In this document: positions 14,647-17,542 of the stretch, piece after piece
Numbering within the stretch: the first letter of the stretch is position 1
How the letters are laid out: every line of letters begins with the position of its first letter
NCBI GenBank assembly: GCA_030668345.1
Contig: DAOUUD010000014.1
Location: forward strand, 1-17,542
Direction of reading: 5' to 3'
Source: Candidatus Cloacimonadota bacterium
GTDB lineage: Bacteria > Cloacimonadota > Cloacimonadia > Cloacimonadales > TCS61
Length of the DNA: 17,542 nt
Made by a program: the position numbers and the translations under genes
The notes under the pieces: model-generated
Database searches by the model: none
What the model was told of the DNA's origin: nothing
What the model saw: the letters and a program-made list of their open reading frames with translations, nothing else

Positions 14647-15621
14647 ATGGCTGATAAAAAAATGAACTTCTTCGAAAAAATGCAAGCCCTGGATAGAAGA
14701 TACATCTACCTGGTTGTAGCGCTTGCAATTATTATTCCTCTACTGGTTCCATTTAATTCCAAAACTTACGTTACCGAACCTACAGAGAATATTTACAAGA
14801 AGATCGATTCCTTCTCCGGCAGGAATGACCGCGCAGTTCTACTTTGCTTCGATCATGATGCATCGACCATGGCAGAGCTTTTCCCCATGGAAGTAGCTAT
14901 CCTGCGTCACTGCTTTGAAAGAGATGTTCAGGTATTCACGATCTGTTTCATGCCTACTGCAAAACCACTGATGGATTATGCACTGCAAACAGCAAAAGAA
15001 GGTTATGAAGTACAGTCCGGTGTAGACTATGTAAACTTCGGTTTTCGTCCCTGGGCTATACGCATACCCACCATGCTGAAAATGGGAGATGATATCTCAG
15101 AAGCTGTGGAATACGATGATGAAGGACGTAAGCTGACTAACCTGCCAATTATGAAAGAGATCATGAATTACAACGAAATGAACCTTGTAGTCGACTTTGC
15201 CGCTTCTGCTGCTGTTCTAAGCTGGATCACTTATGCCCGTGCCAGATTTGGAGCCAATGTAGCTGCCGGTGTTACCGCTGTTATGGCTGCTGACAATTAT
15301 ATCTACCTGCAAACAGGGCAGCTTATCGGTATGTTGGGAGGACTGAAAGGTGCTGCCGAATATGAAAAGTTAGTGGATGTTTTTGCCTGTCATATGGAAC
15401 CTGATGAAAATGGAATAATGCAGCCTGCACCACGAGATTTCAGTAAAGAGATCATAAAAAACACCTGGATTAAGATGTCAGACATTAAAAACCGCATGCA
15501 CAAAACAGCGCGAATTGGCATGAATGCTCAAACCGTGGCTCACCTGATGATCATTGTATTTATCATCCTGGGTAACATCGGGTATTTCATTAGTAAACGC
15601 AAAAAAAACAAGGTAAACTAG
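14647..15621 (+). CDS. Membrane-anchored protein, putative distant paralogue of the DUF6754-like domain (third gene)
   Basis: A 324-aa protein of unknown function: a basic N-terminus, a membrane span (19-36), a mixed alpha/beta domain (about 45-290) and a C-terminal span (296-315) followed by SKRKKNK. Within the domain: RAVLLCFDHDAST (62-74), a helix with AILRHC, VQVFTICFMP (94-103), LMDYALQTAKEGYE (108-121), FAASAAVLSWITYARARFGA (184-203) and YLQTGQLIGMLGGLKGAAEYEKLVD (220-244). The order of strands and helices and the TG-x3-G motif parallel the DUF6754-like domain two genes upstream. The start at 14647 is preceded by GGAGGAGG at 8 nt; an in-frame ATG at 14608 lies inside the previous gene and is unlikely. 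Charge bias places both termini inside, so the domain would face outward unless its hydrophobic stretches enter the membrane. Confidence 0.85.
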   Translation: MADKKMNFFEKMQALDRRYIYLVVALAIIIPLLVPFNSKTYVTEPTENIYKKIDSFSGRNDRAVLLCFDHDASTMAELFPMEVAILRHCFERDVQVFTICFMPTAKPLMDYALQTAKEGYEVQSGVDYVNFGFRPWAIRIPTMLKMGDDISEAVEYDDEGRKLTNLPIMKEIMNYNEMNLVVDFAASAAVLSWITYARARFGANVAAGVTAVMAADNYIYLQTGQLIGMLGGLKGAAEYEKLVDVFACHMEPDENGIMQPAPRDFSKEIIKNTWIKMSDIKNRMHKTARIGMNAQTVAHLMIIVFIILGNIGYFISKRKKNKVN

Positions 15622-15630
15622 GAGGATATG

Positions 15631-16233
15631 ATGTCATTTGAAGTAATAAGCAATTTTATAGCAGCCTTCTTTACCCTGAGTATATTCTCATTCCTATACA
15701 AAGACAACCCGTTCTATAAGTTTGCGGAAGCTGTGTTCATTGGTGTTTCCATGGGATATGCTATTCCTCTGGTTTATCAGGATATATTTATTCCTTTTGT
15801 ATACCGACCTATCTTTGTTGAATATAAATTTCTCATTCTCATTCCCACGCTGATAGGTTATCTTATTACCTTCCGTTTTTCAAAGAACCTTAGCTGGCTC
15901 TCCCGTTATCCTATTGCCTTTAGTATGGCTATAGTTGGTATGGGTGTGCCTCTTTCCATGCATTCTTATGTGCTGGTTCAGATGAGAAGTGCCATGCTGC
16001 CGGTGGATAATATTAATACAGCACTTATTTTCATTGGTACTGTTACGATCCTGCTCTATTTTTTCTTTTCCAAGGAACACAAAGGAGTATATGGTAAAGT
16101 TACTAATATTGGAATCTGGTTCATGATGGTCGGATTCGGAGCGTCATTCGGTTACACGGTGATGGCTCGTATATCGCTACTAATAGGTCGAATCCAGTTC
16201 CTGCTTGGTGATTGGTTAGGATTGATGAAATAA
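15631..16233 (+). CDS. Polytopic membrane protein of the DUF6754-linked module (fourth gene)
   Basis: A 200-aa protein with about six membrane spans (4-22, 33-50, 66-82, 93-112, 129-147, 160-180). Between spans 1 and 2 is FLYKDNPFYKFAEAVFIGVSMGY (21-43), the most motif-like part and the kind of sequence expected to be conserved. The C-terminus MARISLLIGRIQFLLGDWLG is a basic amphipathic helix. Function unknown; with the second gene it probably forms the membrane core to which the two domain-bearing proteins attach. Two ATGs stand in tandem at 15628 and 15631; the second is chosen because AGGAGG, overlapping the previous stop, is five bases before it, the same as in the second gene, but only two before the first. 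The terminator follows 23 nt after the stop. Confidence 0.85.
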   Translation: MSFEVISNFIAAFFTLSIFSFLYKDNPFYKFAEAVFIGVSMGYAIPLVYQDIFIPFVYRPIFVEYKFLILIPTLIGYLITFRFSKNLSWLSRYPIAFSMAIVGMGVPLSMHSYVLVQMRSAMLPVDNINTALIFIGTVTILLYFFFSKEHKGVYGKVTNIGIWFMMVGFGASFGYTVMARISLLIGRIQFLLGDWLGLMK

Positions 16234-16256
16234 AGAGAGTATAGAAAATAAAACTT

Positions 16257-16282
16257 AAGCCCCGAGCATTCGGGGCTTTTTT
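16257..16282. terminator. Bidirectional terminator between the membrane module and the glycosyltransferase gene
   Basis: AAGCCCCGA (16257-16265) pairs perfectly with TCGGGGCTT (16270-16278) around GCAT, followed by six T on the + strand and by TTAAGTTTTATTTTC on the minus strand. It ends both convergent units and almost touches the stop codon at 16281-16283. Confidence 0.9.
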
Positions 16283-17542
16283 ACATTTTTTCTAAAATTT
16301 CTGCGAGTTGTTTGGTTTGTTTTATTTTACTATATTTTTCTATTTCTGTTGATGCTGAAAAAATCTTTCCCTCTTCCCATTCTTGATATTTAGTTTCAAT
16401 AAAATTTGCAATATCATCCACTTTATCATAATCGAACATTTTACCAGCATTTGTTTCTTTCAGGATTTGTGCAGCTTCTCCATTTTCGGGTCCCAAACCC
16501 AGAACAGACACTTTTGCTGCCAGGTATTCATAAAGCTTCCCGGTAATAATTCCACTGTTATCCGGCACATTGTTTATCAAAAGTAACAGCAATGAAGAAT
16601 CTACCATTTCTCGCAGCATCTCAGAATGAGGTATATAGGGATAGATCGAAACGACACCATTTGTGTCTAGTTCAGTTAATTTAGTTCTCACTTCTTCCGT
16701 AACATTACCCCAAAAGTTTAAACGGATATTCTGTTGCTTTTTAAGGAGAATATTCACTACCTGTAAAACCGGAGAAGGGTCACGTTCGAAAGTTATATTT
16801 CCAAAATAATTAATATTAAAAAGTTCTTTAGATTGCTGTCTTTTTATATCTTTGAAATCGGCAGAATCGAAACCATTAGGGATAATGTCAGCTTTTTTAC
16901 CTGCTCCAAGTTCTTTAACAATTTTCCTGCTTATGGAAATTATTCTGTCACATTTTTGAACTATACTTTTTTCCAGCTTTCTGTCCAGCATATCAGTAAT
17001 AAGAAAACGTTTTACTTTCTTCAGGTAATCGATCTCCGTCCATGGATCGCGGAAATCAGCGATCCAGTTAACATTGTATCTGCGTTTCAATTTCCGCCCG
17101 ATAAGATGAGTGGAGTGTGGAGGACCGGAAGTGACAACTGCATCATATTTATTTGTTAACAGCTCTTTGGATGCAGCCCTATAAGCATATTTATTCCATA
17201 TTTTTCTGGCATCCGGTACTACCAGGTTCAACCTGAACCAGAGAGATAATTTTTTTAATAGCGAATCATTCTCACCAACCTCTAAACTACCGTAAGGAAC
17301 ATCAGAATCATTGCCATTTATTTTTTTAAACAATTTTCCAAAAGTGGGAGTTTCTGTTCGAATAACTTGGATCCCAGCCTGAACTTCCTCGCAGAGAGAT
17401 TCATCAATAGCCGGATAATCACCATTTGTGGTGGTAATAACTGTGGGCTGCCAGCCAAACTGTGGAAGATACTTAACAAACTTAAGCCAGCGCTGTACGC
17501 CAGCTCCGCCACTGGGTGGCCAATAATATACAATCACAAGAA
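16281..17542 (-). CDS. Glycosyltransferase, GT4-like (5' end beyond window)
   Basis: Probably transfers a sugar from a nucleotide-sugar donor in cell-surface polysaccharide synthesis. About 420 residues are visible. The N-terminal domain opens LVIVYYWPPSGGAGVQRWLKF, the phosphate/glycine-loop region of GT-B enzymes, with TSGPPHSTHLIG and WIADFRDPW (roughly 137-168); the second half has IIPNGFD, INYFGNITFERDPSPVL and GKLYEYLAAKVSVLGLGPENGEAAQIL, the donor-binding region with an acidic residue pair spaced as in GT4. The frame is open to the window edge; the GTG at 17537 would leave too short an N-terminus before the first strand, so the start probably lies a few codons outside. Donor and acceptor cannot be told. 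It converges on the membrane module and shares its terminator; no functional tie is visible. Confidence 0.85.
   Translation of the reverse strand, partial: LVIVYYWPPSGGAGVQRWLKFVKYLPQFGWQPTVITTTNGDYPAIDESLCEEVQAGIQVIRTETPTFGKLFKKINGNDSDVPYGSLEVGENDSLLKKLSLWFRLNLVVPDARKIWNKYAYRAASKELLTNKYDAVVTSGPPHSTHLIGRKLKRRYNVNWIADFRDPWTEIDYLKKVKRFLITDMLDRKLEKSIVQKCDRIISISRKIVKELGAGKKADIIPNGFDSADFKDIKRQQSKELFNINYFGNITFERDPSPVLQVVNILLKKQQNIRLNFWGNVTEEVRTKLTELDTNGVVSIYPYIPHSEMLREMVDSSLLLLLINNVPDNSGIITGKLYEYLAAKVSVLGLGPENGEAAQILKETNAGKMFDYDKVDDIANFIETKYQEWEEGKIFSASTEIEKYSKIKQTKQLAEILEKM

Overview
The window looks like a chromosomal segment from an AT-rich bacterium of the FCB group, most likely a Cloacimonadota-like lineage. 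This is inferred from three things: a secreted protein at the left edge ending in a Por-type (T9SS-like) C-terminal sorting domain with a PNPFNP motif, a DUF5683-type envelope protein, and an S1 protein with a long Lys/Glu-rich tail. No rRNA, tRNA, CRISPR array, transposase or phage gene is visible.

Left edge (1-851): the 3' end of the secreted fibronectin-III/sorting-domain protein on the + strand. It is followed by about 330 bp without a gene, made of a 60-nt tandem repeat carrying two strong terminators with different stems, a REP-like palindrome, a looser inverted repeat and a bidirectional terminator.

Large minus-strand operon (852-9574), read right to left: rseP, tgt, a DHS-like protein, a DUF5683 protein, cmk, plsC, ispH, rpsA, a hairpin, then aroK. 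Junctions up to rpsA are overlaps or gaps of at most about 15 nt, which suggests one polycistronic unit. It covers envelope stress proteolysis, tRNA queuosine modification, CMP phosphorylation, phospholipid acylation, isoprenoid synthesis, translation and the shikimate pathway. The cmk-plsC-ispH-rpsA order is also known from Firmicutes. The tgt gene has no ATG, GTG, TTG or CTG at its conserved N-terminus and appears to start at ATT with an ideally placed GGAGG.

Plus-strand genes (9729-16233): an M23-peptidase lipoprotein, then, behind its own extended -10 promoter, a tight four-gene unit of envelope proteins of unknown function. These are a 987-aa protein with a large ectodomain and a DUF6754-like C-terminal domain, a six-span protein, a protein with a soluble domain between two membrane spans, and a second six-span protein. 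The unit ends in a bidirectional terminator. Reading the proteins side by side, the third protein appears to be a distant paralogue of the DUF6754-like domain of the first. This module is the best candidate in the window for an undescribed membrane complex.

Right edge (16281-17542): a convergent GT4-type glycosyltransferase on the minus strand, cut by the window end.
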